DNA of 64,000 nucleotides from contig NZ_WMIC01000003.1 of the NCBI RefSeq assembly GCF_009711135.1, forward strand, positions 124,001 to 188,000. Reading direction: 5' to 3'. Shown piece after piece: positions 45,357-55,605 of this stretch. Origin of the DNA: Flavobacterium sp. LC2016-01 (GTDB lineage: Bacteria > Bacteroidota > Bacteroidia > Flavobacteriales > Flavobacteriaceae). The position numbers and the translations under genes are program-made. The notes under the pieces are model-generated. The model saw only the letters and a list, made by a program, of their open reading frames with translations. It ran no database searches and was not told the DNA's origin. Each line of letters starts with the position of its first letter. Position 1 is the first letter of the stretch.

Positions 45357-46130
45357 ATGAAAAATTCAGCCCTTCTTATTTTTGCTACTATATTGTTTTC
45401 TAACACTATAAGCGCACAATTAAAACCCGTAAAATATGCCGATGGAAATCAGGCATTAAATGGTTTATCTATAAAACCTGCTAAAAAAAGCAGTCAGAAT
45501 CCTGGTATTTTACTTTTACCGGCTTGGCTCGGAATTGACAATGCCTCTAAAGGAATTGCCGAAAATCTTTCAAAACTAGGCTATCATGTTTTTATTGCTG
45601 ATATATATGGAGAAGGAAATTATCCAAAAAACACTTCAGAAGCAGGAAAACAAGCAGGTTTCTATAAAACCAATTATGAAGCTTACCAAAAAAGAATCAA
45701 CGCCGCATTACAGGAATTGATTAAGTCTGGAGCAAATGCTGATAATATTGTTGTTATTGGTTATTGTTTTGGTGGAACTGGGGTTCTTGAAGCTGCGCGC
45801 GGCCATTTAAACGTAAAAGGAGTTGCTTCATTTCATGGTGGCTTAGGAAAAGATGCCTCAAGACCTGCAACGCCAATTACTGCCAAAGTCTTAGTTTGTC
45901 ATGGAGCCGATGATCCTTATGTTTCTAAAGAAGAAGTTGCTGCTTTCCAACAAGAAATGCGCGATTCTAAAGCCGACTGGCAAATGATTTATTATGCTGA
46001 TGCTGTTCACTCGTTTACAAATCCAGAAGCTGGAAGCGACAATTCTAAAGGAGCAGCTTATAATCCTGTTGCGGCAAAAAGAGCTTTTGAACACTTAAAA
46101 TTATTTCTTGACGAAGTTCTAAAAAAATAA
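45357..46130 (+). CDS. Exported dienelactone hydrolase family protein
   Basis: The 257-residue alpha/beta hydrolase has a signal peptide ending near ISAQ. The catalytic triad is visible as Cys in GYCFGGTG, Asp in CHGADDPYV, and His in AVHSFTNP, which is the dienelactone-hydrolase pattern. It hydrolyses ester or lactone bonds; the substrate is unknown. It is in its own unit after the acylase terminator. Confidence 0.88.
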   Translation: MKNSALLIFATILFSNTISAQLKPVKYADGNQALNGLSIKPAKKSSQNPGILLLPAWLGIDNASKGIAENLSKLGYHVFIADIYGEGNYPKNTSEAGKQAGFYKTNYEAYQKRINAALQELIKSGANADNIVVIGYCFGGTGVLEAARGHLNVKGVASFHGGLGKDASRPATPITAKVLVCHGADDPYVSKEEVAAFQQEMRDSKADWQMIYYADAVHSFTNPEAGSDNSKGAAYNPVAAKRAFEHLKLFLDEVLKK

Positions 46131-46171
46131 AACCTTAAAACTAAACCAAATCAAACCCAACAAATTAACCA

Positions 46172-47170
46172 ATGTCACATAGTCCCATTAGAAAAGATAA
46201 AACCTGTTTGAACTGCAGGCATGTTGTAGAACAGAAATTTTGTCCAAACTGCGGTCAGGAAAACACAGATACCCGAAAAACGTTTCATCATTTGTTTATT
46301 CACTTTTTTGAAGATTTGACGCATTATGAAAATGCTTTTTGGAAAACGATTAAAAACCTGCTTTTAAAGCCGGCAACTTTAACTAAAGAATATCTTTCGG
46401 GAAAGAGATTATCTTATCTGGCGCCTGTACGTCTTTACATTTTTATCAGTTTTGTTACCTTTCTTTTAATTGCATTATTTCCAAATAATGTAACTGAAAA
46501 CCTTACGAAAGATGACAAGGAAATCACGTCCAATTTCGAAAATGCAAATAAAAAAGAAAAAGGCTGGAAAGAAAAGTCATATATTAAGTCGAAAACATTG
46601 GACAAGTCCTATTTTCAGTTGAAAACAATGAAGGAAATCGACTCCATTCAAAAATATGGAAAAGAAGACGAAAAACTTTCTGATTTTCAATATTGGATCT
46701 ATGAAAAAGCAACACACGTTACCGAAAAGAATACGAAAAAAGAAATTATAGAAAAATTCATCGAATCATTTATTCATAACATTCCCAAAATTCTTTTTAT
46801 CATAATGCCATTCTTTGCCTTCTTTTTGTGGATTTTCCACGGCAAAAAAAGATGGTATTATTTTGATCATGGAATTTTTACACTGCATTACTTCTCTTTC
46901 TTGCTCTTGATTTTTCTCGTCCTTTTTATCATCAATAAAATAGGTGGATTATTTGCAGAAAACGGTCTGGCAGACGCTATTGTAGGCATCATAAACTTTG
47001 TCGGCATTGTCTGGATGTGCTATTACTTTTATCCGGCGCATCATCGTTTTTATGGAGAAACGAGATTCGTGTCATTTGTTAAAAGTGTAATATTATTTTT
47101 TATAAACTTCTTTTTTATCCTATTTTTACTTACATTCTATATGTTATACATATTCATTAATTTACACTAA
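46172..47170 (+). CDS. DUF3667 membrane protein with zinc ribbon
   Basis: The 332-residue protein begins with a zinc-ribbon-like CLNC and CPNC pair, then the DUF3667 region (KTFHHLFIHFFEDLTHYENAFWKTIKNLLLKPATL). Four hydrophobic segments follow, around 90-108, 208-226, 242-262 and 300-328. A long charged loop lies between the first two. Function is unknown; a membrane assembly or transport role is conceivable. Confidence 0.8.
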   Translation: MSHSPIRKDKTCLNCRHVVEQKFCPNCGQENTDTRKTFHHLFIHFFEDLTHYENAFWKTIKNLLLKPATLTKEYLSGKRLSYLAPVRLYIFISFVTFLLIALFPNNVTENLTKDDKEITSNFENANKKEKGWKEKSYIKSKTLDKSYFQLKTMKEIDSIQKYGKEDEKLSDFQYWIYEKATHVTEKNTKKEIIEKFIESFIHNIPKILFIIMPFFAFFLWIFHGKKRWYYFDHGIFTLHYFSFLLLIFLVLFIINKIGGLFAENGLADAIVGIINFVGIVWMCYYFYPAHHRFYGETRFVSFVKSVILFFINFFFILFLLTFYMLYIFINLH

Positions 47171-47177
47171 CACCAAA

Positions 47178-48194
47178 ATGAAAAAAATTGTAGTTCTTTT
47201 ATTAATTGCTTCGGCGTTTTCATGTAAAAACACGCAGTCTGTTGCCTCAAAAGACAATTCAGACCCAACAAAATACATGAATTCTATCACGGCAAAAGAC
47301 TTAAAAAAAATGCTTTATGTTGTTGCTTCCGATGAAATGGAAGGCCGTGAAACTGGTTCGAAAGGACAGAAAAAAGCCGGACTTTACATGATCGAGCAGT
47401 ACAAGAAAAATAATATTTCATTCCCAAAAGGAGCTGCTGATTATTACCAGCACATTCCGGCATCATTTTTAAATGCAAAACGTAATGAAAATTTACCAGA
47501 TTCAGAAAACATCTGGGCTTACATCGAAGGTTCTGAAAAACCAGATGAAGTTTTGGTAATTTCTGCACATTACGATCACGTTGGAATTAAAAATGGAGAA
47601 GTCTATAACGGAGCTGATGACGATGGATCTGGAACTGTAGCGGTTATGGAAATCGCTAAAGCATTTGCAAAAGCTAAAAAAGAAGGGCACGGACCAAAAA
47701 GATCAATCTTATTTCTTCATGTAACTGGAGAAGAACATGGTTTACATGGATCACGTTTCTATTCTGAAAATCCATTATTTCCAATCGCAAATACGATTAC
47801 TGATATCAATATCGATATGATTGGCCGTCGTGACGTTGAACATGCAAATACAAATAATTATGTATATGTAATTGGAGCTGACAGATTATCTAGTGAATTA
47901 CACAATACAGTTGTAGCTCAAAACGACAAATACATCAAAATGAACTTGGATTTTAAATTTAATGATCCTAAAGATCCAAATCATTTTTATGAGCGTTCTG
48001 ACCACTATAACTTTGCAAAACATGGAATCCCAGCTGTTTTCTTCTTCAACGGAGTTCACGAAGATTATCACCAAAAAGGCGATGAACCTCAAAAAATTGA
48101 ATACGACGCTTTAGCAAAAAGAGCACAATTAGCTTTTGTTGTTGCCTGGGATTTAGCTAATAGAGAAAACAGACCGGTAGTGGATAAAAAATAG
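47178..48194 (+). CDS. M28-family aminopeptidase lipoprotein
   Basis: The 338-residue protein has a lipoprotein signal (LLIASAFSC) and the two-zinc M28 signature: SAHYDHVG, NGADDDGSGT, and TGEEHGLHGSRF, with the last zinc His in ERSDHYNFAKHGIP-like context. It removes N-terminal residues from peptides at the cell envelope. It lies 7 bases behind the DUF3667 gene, possibly co-transcribed. Confidence 0.9.
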   Translation: MKKIVVLLLIASAFSCKNTQSVASKDNSDPTKYMNSITAKDLKKMLYVVASDEMEGRETGSKGQKKAGLYMIEQYKKNNISFPKGAADYYQHIPASFLNAKRNENLPDSENIWAYIEGSEKPDEVLVISAHYDHVGIKNGEVYNGADDDGSGTVAVMEIAKAFAKAKKEGHGPKRSILFLHVTGEEHGLHGSRFYSENPLFPIANTITDINIDMIGRRDVEHANTNNYVYVIGADRLSSELHNTVVAQNDKYIKMNLDFKFNDPKDPNHFYERSDHYNFAKHGIPAVFFFNGVHEDYHQKGDEPQKIEYDALAKRAQLAFVVAWDLANRENRPVVDKK

Positions 48195-48267
48195 TCTAAG
48201 ACGCTAAGGTTCTGAGACACTAAGATTCTAAGTTTTTTTTAAAAAAATTTAAGATTCTAAGAAAAAT

Positions 48268-48303
48268 AAAAAGGGATGAGTTTTAAAAACTCATCCCTTT
48301 TTT
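48268..48303. terminator. Bidirectional terminator between the M28 gene and rho
   Basis: AAAAGGGATGAGTTTT and AAAACTCATCCCTTTT form a perfect stem with A- and T-runs on either side, suited to both convergent genes. AAGGTTCTGAG repeat units flank it. Confidence 0.85.
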
Positions 48304-48368
48304 ATATTGTAAACTAAAATCAAAGAAAAAACTTAGAATCTTAGAACCTTAGCGTCTTAGCAACTTTT

Positions 48369-50189
48369 TTAGTCATTCATAGAAATCAAAAACTCCTCGT
48401 TGTTTCTTGTTTTCTTGAAACGATCGTTTACAAAATCCATAGATTCTACTGGGTTCATATCTGATAAATATTTACGCATAATCCACATTCTTTGTAATGT
48501 TTTTTCGTCCAATAATAAATCGTCGCGACGTGTACTTGATGAAGTAAGATCGATTGCAGGGAAAATACGTTTATTGGCAATTTTACGATCCAATTGAAGC
48601 TCCATGTTTCCAGTTCCTTTAAATTCTTCAAAGATAACCTCATCCATTTTAGAACCCGTTTCAGTCAATGCAGTTGCGATAATACTTAATGAACCGCCGT
48701 TTTCTACATTTCTTGCTGCTCCAAAGAAACGTTTTGGTTTCTGCAATGCATTTGCATCAACACCACCACTTAATACTTTTCCAGAAGCCGGCTGAACTGT
48801 ATTGTAAGCTCTCGCTAAACGCGTAATCGAATCTAATAAGATTACAACATCATGACCGCATTCTACTAAACGTTTTGCTTTTTCAAGGACAATGTTTGCA
48901 ATTTTTACGTGTTCCTGTGGTTCTCTGTCAAAAGTTGAAGCAATAACTTCACCACGAACACTTCTTTGCATATCAGTAACCTCTTCAGGACGTTCGTCAA
49001 TCAAAAGAACAATTAAGTAAACCTCTGGATGATTTGCCGCAATTGCATTTGCAATATCTTTAAGAAGCATTGTTTTACCCGTTTTAGGCTGTGCAACGAT
49101 CATACCACGCTGTCCTTTTCCTATTGGAGAAAACAAATCAATAATACGAGTTGATATAGAACTGCCTTTTTCGGCTAATTTGAATTTTTCAGAAGGAAAA
49201 ACTGGTGTCAAGTGTTCAAAAGAAACTCTGTCGCGAACGACTTGCGGATCGTGACCGTTAATTTTAAGTACACGAACTAAAGGGAAAAATTTCTCGCCTT
49301 CTTTAGGAGGACGAACCACTCCTTTTACAGTATCTCCGGTTTTAAGACCAAATAATCTGATTTGTGAAGTTGATAAATAAATATCATCTGGAGAAGCTAA
49401 ATAATTATAATCAGACGAACGTAAGAATCCGTAACCGTCTGGCATCATCTCAAGAACACCTTCACTTTCTATAATTCCATCAAATTCAAAATCTGAATCT
49501 CTGAAATTATTCTTTTTATTTTTATGATTCGGATTTTGATTTCCGTTATTCCCATTTCCATTACCGTTTTGATTTCCAGCTTGGTTTGGATTCTGATTCG
49601 GATTTTGGTTAGGGTTTTGATTTTTATTTTGATTCGGATTTATCTTTTTTGCCTGAGGAGCTGCTTCAGCTTTTTCTTCAACTGGAGCTTGGTTTTCAGA
49701 ACCTTCTTCAACAGTCACTTCTTTTACTGCTTCTTTTTCCTTTTGCTGTGCCACCTTTTTCTCGTAAGCTGATTTATTAAACTTAACGATTTTAGGTTCT
49801 TTTTTGTCTGCCACAGGACTTTCTGTATTTTCCTCAGCTTTTGGCTCTTCTTGAATTTTTGGAACTGCCTGAATTTTTGGCTTTGCTACAGGGGCTTCCT
49901 TTTTTTCTGGAATTGCTTCCTCGGCGTTATCAAATTCTAAAACTGGAGTATTTTTTGAAACAGCTGGTTTTTTAGCCGGAACAATCCTTGCTCTTTTCGG
50001 TTTATCATCTGTTATTTCCTTTTCAGCCACAGCAGGAGCCGGCGGCGTTGCAGTCGCTTCTTGATGCGCTAAAATCTGACCAATTAAAGCCTCTTTTTTA
50101 ACACCATTAAACTTTATTGTTTTAGCTAACTTAGCTATTTCTTGAAGCTCAGAAAGCTTCATTTCTTTTAATGCAGAAATATCAAACAT
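48369..50189 (-). CDS. rho: Transcription termination factor Rho with long disordered insertion
   Basis: The 606-residue protein is a hexameric RNA helicase that ends transcription. It has the N-terminal helical domain ([21 protein letters not shown]), then a disordered stretch from ~45 to 230 with acidic/Lys-rich and Asn/Gln/Gly-rich parts ([20 protein letters not shown]). The RNA-binding domain ([27 protein letters not shown]) and ATPase with Walker A PKTGKT follow. Such insertions are known in Bacteroidota Rho and are linked to condensate formation in Bacteroides. It is about 190 residues longer than E. coli Rho. Confidence 0.95.
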   Translation of the reverse strand: MFDISALKEMKLSELQEIAKLAKTIKFNGVKKEALIGQILAHQEATATPPAPAVAEKEITDDKPKRARIVPAKKPAVSKNTPVLEFDNAEEAIPEKKEAPVAKPKIQAVPKIQEEPKAEENTESPVADKKEPKIVKFNKSAYEKKVAQQKEKEAVKEVTVEEGSENQAPVEEKAEAAPQAKKINPNQNKNQNPNQNPNQNPNQAGNQNGNGNGNNGNQNPNHKNKKNNFRDSDFEFDGIIESEGVLEMMPDGYGFLRSSDYNYLASPDDIYLSTSQIRLFGLKTGDTVKGVVRPPKEGEKFFPLVRVLKINGHDPQVVRDRVSFEHLTPVFPSEKFKLAEKGSSISTRIIDLFSPIGKGQRGMIVAQPKTGKTMLLKDIANAIAANHPEVYLIVLLIDERPEEVTDMQRSVRGEVIASTFDREPQEHVKIANIVLEKAKRLVECGHDVVILLDSITRLARAYNTVQPASGKVLSGGVDANALQKPKRFFGAARNVENGGSLSIIATALTETGSKMDEVIFEEFKGTGNMELQLDRKIANKRIFPAIDLTSSSTRRDDLLLDEKTLQRMWIMRKYLSDMNPVESMDFVNDRFKKTRNNEEFLISMND

Positions 50190-50372
50190 GAATGTTCTAT
50201 GAATTTAATTATTTTAAAGGAAATACAGTAAAAAGAATAGGTAGATATTTTTTTTCAATTGACCGCAGTATGAAGTGCTTACGGTATTATGATGCAATAA
50301 TACGAATAAAATTTAATCATACAATAGTATTTATAAAAAAGAAAATATATTTTTGTAAAACAATTTCAAGTT

Positions 50373-50789
50373 ATGTTACAACGAATTCAAACCGTATATC
50401 TAATTCTTACCTTTGTAATAACAGGGGTTTTAATGTTTTTTATACCGCTGTGGTCATTAAATAACAGCAAGCCTTTTTACTTTATGCAAGATCAGGTTTA
50501 CACTGTTTTATTGGGATTAAGCACAATGTTGACGATTATCAGTATCATATCATACAAAAAAAGACAAAACCAGTTTGTGATGAACAGACTGAACATAATA
50601 TTAAATTTAATTTTATTAGGATTATTTGTATATCGCTCTCTAAATTTATCTGGAGAGACAGTTAACGCTGTTTCAGAGAAAGGTATTGGGATGTTTCTTC
50701 CGATTGTTGCTATCGTGTTATTAGTTTTAGCTAATAAGGCCATCAAAAAGGACGAAGATCTTGTAAAATCTGTAGATCGTTTGAGATAA
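50373..50789 (+). CDS. DUF4293 membrane protein
   Basis: This 138-residue protein has four hydrophobic segments (~7-25, 42-60, 68-85, 103-120). MLQRIQTVYLILTF at the start and the short polar tail are typical of DUF4293, a Bacteroidota-specific family commonly found beside rho. A TATTTTTG box at 50348-50355 could be its -7 element. Function unknown. Confidence 0.82.
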   Translation: MLQRIQTVYLILTFVITGVLMFFIPLWSLNNSKPFYFMQDQVYTVLLGLSTMLTIISIISYKKRQNQFVMNRLNIILNLILLGLFVYRSLNLSGETVNAVSEKGIGMFLPIVAIVLLVLANKAIKKDEDLVKSVDRLR

Positions 50790-50819
50790 ACCTATAAACT
50801 TAATTTTTTGTGCGAAGAG

Positions 50820-50848
50820 AACCCGAATATTTTTATTCGGGTTTTTTT
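50820..50848 (+). terminator. Intrinsic terminator after the DUF4293 gene
   Basis: AACCCGAATA and TATTCGGGTT form a perfect stem with a TTTT loop, followed by a T-run. Confidence 0.9.
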
Positions 50849-50887
50849 GTGGCTTTAAATGATACAAAACAAACTTAATAAGGCTAT

Positions 50888-50915
50888 TTGAAGAGATTCT
50901 TTCAATCTAATTTTG
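50888..50915 (+). promoter_or_regulatory. Promoter of the response regulator gene
   Basis: TTG (50888-50890), 17 bases, then TAATTTTG (50908-50915) match the Bacteroidota consensus. The start site would lie about 13 bases before the ATG. Confidence 0.65.
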
Positions 50916-50934
50916 CATTCTCATTTCCAAAACA

Positions 50935-51600
50935 ATGACAACAAACAAAATAAGGATTCATCTTGCAGATGACCATCAAGTACTTATTGATGGCCTTACT
51001 AATCTATTACAGACAGTTTCAAATTTTGAAGTTGTAGGCCATTCTCTGAATGGAAGCACCATTTATGACGATGTTGCAAAAAATAATGCCGCTATTTTAG
51101 TTTTAGATATTAGTATGCCAGAAAAAGATGGCATCAAGGTTTTACAAGAATTTTATGAGAAAGAAAGTCACTGCAAAATCATAATTTTATCAAGTTACGA
51201 TGATTTAAAAATCATCAAAGAAGTGATGAAATTAAATGCAAAAGGGTATTTAACAAAAAAATGCGCCGGCGAAAATATCATTGAAGCCATAAATAGTGTT
51301 TATAGAGGGGAAGAATATTTTTCGGCCGCTGTCAAAGAGAAAATACTTGAAAGTTTTGCCCACAATAATCCCAAATTAAATGAAAACACCTATTTTGAGA
51401 ATCCAATTTTAACCCCTCGTGAACTTGAAATTGTTAAGCTGATTTCACTTGAATACAGTGGAAAAGAAATAAGTGAACAGCTTTTTATCAGTATAAATAC
51501 TGTTGAGACTCATCGCAAAAATATCATGAAAAAACTGCATATAAAAAACACAATAGGTCTGGTCAAATATGCCTTAAAAAACAATTTGATTAATCCGTAA
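50935..51600 (+). CDS. NarL/FixJ-family response regulator
   Basis: The 221-residue regulator has a receiver domain with LADDHQ and the phospho-acceptor Asp58 in LVLDISMP, and a C-terminal LuxR-type helix-turn-helix (LTPRELEIVKLISLEYSGKEI...INTVETHRKNIMKKLHI). The sensor kinase gene follows after 38 bases, so the two are a two-component pair. Targets are unknown. Confidence 0.92.
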   Translation: MTTNKIRIHLADDHQVLIDGLTNLLQTVSNFEVVGHSLNGSTIYDDVAKNNAAILVLDISMPEKDGIKVLQEFYEKESHCKIIILSSYDDLKIIKEVMKLNAKGYLTKKCAGENIIEAINSVYRGEEYFSAAVKEKILESFAHNNPKLNENTYFENPILTPRELEIVKLISLEYSGKEISEQLFISINTVETHRKNIMKKLHIKNTIGLVKYALKNNLINP

Positions 51601-51638
51601 TTCTTCAGTAACAAAACTGAGCTTAATTGCTTTCGATT

Positions 51639-52553
51639 ATGCGCATCTTCAGAATTTTAACTTTGTTTTTTCTCCTCATTTCTTTTAATGGAAATCCTGT
51701 ATTTTGTCAAGAAAGAGAAATTTCAAAAGAAAGTATACCTCAATCATCAGCAAAAAAAAAGCACGATGCCGAACTGCATAAAATAGTACAGCTTCGGAAC
51801 AAAAAAATAATCAGTTTGACAATTGTTCTTGTTATAATCTTATTTTTTCTCTTTTATTTCTTTTATCAGAATAATAAATTAAAACAAAAAATAAAACGAA
51901 AAGACGTCAAGCAAAAAATCCTTTTGAATGTTATAAACTCTGGAATTGACAATCAGGAAATCGAACGTAAAAAAATCGCATCATTCCTGCACGACAACAT
52001 CAGTGCTTTACTGTCATCTGCTGGACTGCATTTAAATACTTTTACTGCACAAAACAATATAGAATCAGAAGAAATCAGAAAAACAAAAGCAATTTTATCT
52101 GAAGCGCATGATCTTTTACGTGATATATCACACGATCTTGTTCCTAGCCTCTTGGTTCGATTTGGTTTAATTTATGCCTTAGAAGATTTATGCGAAAAAA
52201 ACTCAAACCGTTCTATAAATTTTGAGTTTTCAAGTACAATAGCTGCGGATAAAAGATATATTGAAAAATTTGAAATGAAGATTTATTTTATTGTTTCAGA
52301 ACTCTTTAACAACATTATAAAACACAGTAATGCAAAAATCGCCAAGATAAATTTAAAAGAAAATCAAAACACTTTTATCATTAAAATTCATGATGACGGT
52401 ATAGGGTTTAACACAAAGAAAACAGATGCCACAGAAGGTTTTGGCTTAAATCGAATACGAGCCCGAGTTAAAAAATTTAAAGGAAGTTTTGATATCATTT
52501 CAAAGACGAACAAAGGCACGACGATAAAAATAAAAATTCCGCTGCCGCATTAA
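51639..52553 (+). CDS. Sensor histidine kinase (HisKA_3 type)
   Basis: The 304-residue kinase has a signal-anchor or signal peptide (1-23), a second membrane helix near 57-77, and a coiled linker. The phospho-acceptor His118 is in KKIASFLHDNISALLSSAG, and the ATPase domain has HDDGIGFN and GFGLNRIRARV. The periplasmic part is only ~35 residues, so it has little room for a ligand domain. I chose ATG 51639; an in-frame TTG lies 12 bases upstream. It pairs with the NarL-type regulator just before. Confidence 0.9.
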   Translation: MRIFRILTLFFLLISFNGNPVFCQEREISKESIPQSSAKKKHDAELHKIVQLRNKKIISLTIVLVIILFFLFYFFYQNNKLKQKIKRKDVKQKILLNVINSGIDNQEIERKKIASFLHDNISALLSSAGLHLNTFTAQNNIESEEIRKTKAILSEAHDLLRDISHDLVPSLLVRFGLIYALEDLCEKNSNRSINFEFSSTIAADKRYIEKFEMKIYFIVSELFNNIIKHSNAKIAKINLKENQNTFIIKIHDDGIGFNTKKTDATEGFGLNRIRARVKKFKGSFDIISKTNKGTTIKIKIPLPH

Positions 52554-52558
52554 AGAAT

Positions 52559-53053
52559 CTATTTTTTCCCAATTTCAATAATTTCCAAATCTTTTATTTT
52601 ATCATCCTCAATAACAAAACGCAACATCGTTCGCATTTGATGAAAACCGCTTTTTCCGGCCGCACCGGGATTCATATGCAGTAAATTATTCTTTTTGTCA
52701 AACATCACTTTTAAAATATGCGAATGGCCACAGATAAATAATTTGGGCGGATTCAAAGTCATTTCTTCTCTGATACTTGGATTGTATTTTCCCGGATAAC
52801 CGCCAATATGCGTAATCCATACGGATACATTTTCGCACATAAACCTGTTATGCAGAGGAAATTCTAATCTTGCTTTTGCATCGTCGATATTACCGTAAAC
52901 ACAACGAAGCGGTTTTAGTTTCTTAATCGTATCGGTAACATTCAAATCACCAATATCTCCAGCATGCCAAACTTCATCGGCTTGATTAACATATTTCAAG
53001 ATTGTATCATCAATGTGGCTGTGAGTATCGGAGAGGAGGAGGATTTTGGTCAT
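52559..53053 (-). CDS. YfcE/MJ0936-family metallophosphoesterase
   Basis: The 164-residue phosphodiesterase has the metal-binding motifs in order: LSDTHSHID, WHAGDIGD, YGNIDD, ITHIGG and ICGHSH. Members cleave phosphodiester bonds with Mn or similar metals. It is convergent with the kinase gene, with only 5 bases between stop codons. Confidence 0.9.
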   Translation of the reverse strand: MTKILLLSDTHSHIDDTILKYVNQADEVWHAGDIGDLNVTDTIKKLKPLRCVYGNIDDAKARLEFPLHNRFMCENVSVWITHIGGYPGKYNPSIREEMTLNPPKLFICGHSHILKVMFDKKNNLLHMNPGAAGKSGFHQMRTMLRFVIEDDKIKDLEIIEIGKK

Positions 53054-53104
53054 TTTTTTTTGAGGTGCAAAGATTCAGAGACACAAAGTTACAAAGGTTT
53101 TTCT

Positions 53105-53230
53105 GTAGAGGCGCACTGCATTGCTTCTTTCACATGTTTTTATTTCATTTTAAAACATGAAAAAATCCGATTTGCCTTCGCAAATCGGATTTCAAAACTT
53201 TGCGTTAGACGCACTGCAGTGTGTCTCTAC
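53105..53230. repeat. GTAGAGACGCACTGC repeat pair enclosing a terminator hairpin
   Basis: GTAGAGGCGCACTGCATTGC (53105-53124) and GCGTTAGACGCACTGCAGTG...CTCTAC (53202-53230) are inverted relatives. Between them AAATCCGATTTGC (53163-53175) and GCAAATCGGATTT (53180-53192) make a perfect hairpin. Another copy of the GCGTTAGACGCACTGC unit is at 55452-55480. Confidence 0.75.
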
Positions 53231-53248
53231 AATTTATCATTATGGAAA

Positions 53249-55156
53249 TTACTGTTTCTTACCATTTTTAGAATCTTTCGTATCCATCATTTCCATAAGC
53301 TTCATTCCTAATAATCCGCTAATAGATCCATCAGATCCGGCATTTCCTGTAATCAAGACATCTGGAATTACTTTGATATTTCCTTTTCCAATTTCTTCGG
53401 TTACTTTATAACGGGTAAAGTTGTCACCGCCCATTGCTGTAACTTGCAACTGATATGCTTCAGCAGTAGATTTACCGATTGCCATGATTTTCTCCGCTTC
53501 GGCTAAACCAGTTTTTGAGATTCTTTCAGCTTCTGCGCTTGCATTCAGTTTTGTTGCTTCTGCCTGTGCTCCTGCTCTAGCTTTTGTAGCCTCGGCTTCA
53601 GCATTTGCACGCATTTTTGTTGCTTCAGCTTCCGCATTTACATTTAGTTTCAAACTGGTTGCATCACCTTCTGCTTTTTTTACAGTTGCATCGGCAGTTC
53701 TTTGTGCAATTTCAACACTTTGAGAAGCACGAACAATTTCTTTCTGCATATCTGCAATTGCGGTTTCTTTCTCCATTCCCTGACGCTGTTCTTGCGCCAT
53801 TCTTTGTGTTTGATATGTTTTTTGCTCTTCTTCAGCCAGTTTTCTGTCGGTTAAAGTTTTCATCAATGAATCTGGCGGTACAATATCTCCAATCAAAGTA
53901 TCAACTGCATTTACATTATATTCATCAAGCACTAATTTAATATGATTTTTTGCCGATTCCTGACGCTCTTTTCTCGTTGTTAAAAACGAAATTACATCAC
54001 TGTCCTGAGCTGAGTTTCTAAAATAGTTACCAATTGTAGGCTCTAAAACCTGCGAAACCAAGTTATTCATACTTCCAAAACGTGCAATTACTTTTGGCGC
54101 TTCGGCTGCAGGAACGTGAATAATCTGCGCAACGTCCAGATTAAATGGGAAACCGTCTTTTGAACGAACCGTAATCGTAGAAAGGTTTTTATCTAAATCA
54201 TGCGATTCGCTTCTTGCATTTGCCCAGTTCAAAACCAAGTTTGTTGTTGGTACTGCTTCTAACTTTGTCGTATATTTATTAAGCGCATATTTTCCAGGCC
54301 CAAGCGGTTCCATCCAAACACCGCGCTGTCCTTTTGAAACAATATTTCCGTGTTTGAAAGTATCTCCTGTAACATCTTGACCATCTTCTCCAATATAAGA
54401 AATCACAACTCCAACGTAACCAATTGGCACATCTGTCATAGGATTCTGTTCAATTTGAATTCCCCATGTATTGATATAATACGAACCTGCCAACATTACC
54501 TGAGGCTGTAAACCACGATTTCCGCCACTTTCCAAAAACTTGTCAAAATCTTGAAAGTTATTATGCGCTTCAACAAACTTACCAGCGATCTGACCTTGCG
54601 GAATTGGTTCACCATCTAATGCTGTTACGATCCCAATCATGTTTTCATAAATCTTAATCTGCTCTGCAACTACAATTTCGAATAAAAATGTATTAATACG
54701 ATAAGATCCTGTAGTAATAAAAGCCGTTTGACGTCCTTTTTGCCCGCCATTGTTCAGGAACGAAGTAGCATCCTGAAAATTGTCACTATCTACTTTTCTG
54801 GCCAAGATTCGTCCGGTTGGGATTTCCTTTCCGTCCTTACTTAAAACCAATCCAATTTTTCCTTCTGGAATAATGGTAAATCCAGTCATGTCGATTGAAT
54901 ATTGCCAGATCCACATTCCCCAGTATAAACCTGGAGCAAGTGTCTGTGCCTGATAACCTGCTTCGCCTTTTGTCGCAATAATACGGCCATCTGGCAGCGA
55001 TTTATCGGTACCAAACAAAACGAATTTTTTGGTAACTAAACCAATTTTATCCTCAGGAACCATAACCATTCCGAAGAAAACGCGTAAAATAAATTTGTAA
55101 AAAAGAATGGCAAATAAGATTAAAATTATCCACCAATAAGAAGTAATTTCATTCAT
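53249..55156 (-). CDS. Flotillin-like SPFH-domain membrane protein
   Basis: The 635-residue protein has an N-terminal membrane helix (WWIILILFAILFYKFILRVFF). A large region of beta-rich repeats and an SPFH domain (VRSKDGFPFNLDVAQIIHVPAAEAPKVIARFGS) follow. A long Ala/Glu-rich coiled coil runs from ~430 to 570 with repeats of ANAEAEATK. It ends in a GNIKVIPDVLITGNAGSDGS segment. Flotillins organise membrane microdomains. Two repeated segments (GEPIPQGQIAGKFVEAHNNFQDF and KEIPTGRILARKVDSDNFQDA) show internal duplication of the N-terminal part. Confidence 0.87.
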   Translation of the reverse strand: MNEITSYWWIILILFAILFYKFILRVFFGMVMVPEDKIGLVTKKFVLFGTDKSLPDGRIIATKGEAGYQAQTLAPGLYWGMWIWQYSIDMTGFTIIPEGKIGLVLSKDGKEIPTGRILARKVDSDNFQDATSFLNNGGQKGRQTAFITTGSYRINTFLFEIVVAEQIKIYENMIGIVTALDGEPIPQGQIAGKFVEAHNNFQDFDKFLESGGNRGLQPQVMLAGSYYINTWGIQIEQNPMTDVPIGYVGVVISYIGEDGQDVTGDTFKHGNIVSKGQRGVWMEPLGPGKYALNKYTTKLEAVPTTNLVLNWANARSESHDLDKNLSTITVRSKDGFPFNLDVAQIIHVPAAEAPKVIARFGSMNNLVSQVLEPTIGNYFRNSAQDSDVISFLTTRKERQESAKNHIKLVLDEYNVNAVDTLIGDIVPPDSLMKTLTDRKLAEEEQKTYQTQRMAQEQRQGMEKETAIADMQKEIVRASQSVEIAQRTADATVKKAEGDATSLKLNVNAEAEATKMRANAEAEATKARAGAQAEATKLNASAEAERISKTGLAEAEKIMAIGKSTAEAYQLQVTAMGGDNFTRYKVTEEIGKGNIKVIPDVLITGNAGSDGSISGLLGMKLMEMMDTKDSKNGKKQ

Positions 55157-55605
55157 AGTTTTTGATATTTAGATTACAAACATAGGAGAAATATTTCCTG
55201 TTAAAATGAAAAATTTTAAAAATTAACATTTAGAAATTTTTACGAAAAAATGTTAAAAAAACGCATTAATTAAAACGTTGGAATTGTCAATTTCTGACAC
55301 GATTTTTTACGGTGTCAACTGTGATTTGCATTTTGGGTTTTAACAGATTTTAAATAAGGTTCTGAGGTTCTGAGAGGCTAAGGTTCTAAGATTTCTGCAG
55401 CATCTTTTATTGAAATCTATTTTTTGATAAAAAACATATTTTGCCAATCTGACGTTAGACGCACTGCTGTGCGTCTCTACGATAACGCCATACAAAAAAC
55501 CTTTAGGCTTTAAAGAAAAAACCTTAGAACCTTAGCCTCTCAGAACCTTAGTATCTTCAAAAAAACCTTTGTATCTTTGCGACTCTGAACCTTTGAACCT
55601 TTACC
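55157..55605. other. 449-bp intergenic region with repeats
   Basis: The first ~200 bases are the AT-rich upstream region of the flotillin gene. Then come AAGGTTCTGAG units (55359-55388 and, inverted, 55516-55556) around a GTTAGACGCACTGC palindrome (55452-55480). A TATCTTTG box at 55572-55579 could be the -7 element of truA but has no clear TTG partner. No coding frame is credible. Confidence 0.65.
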
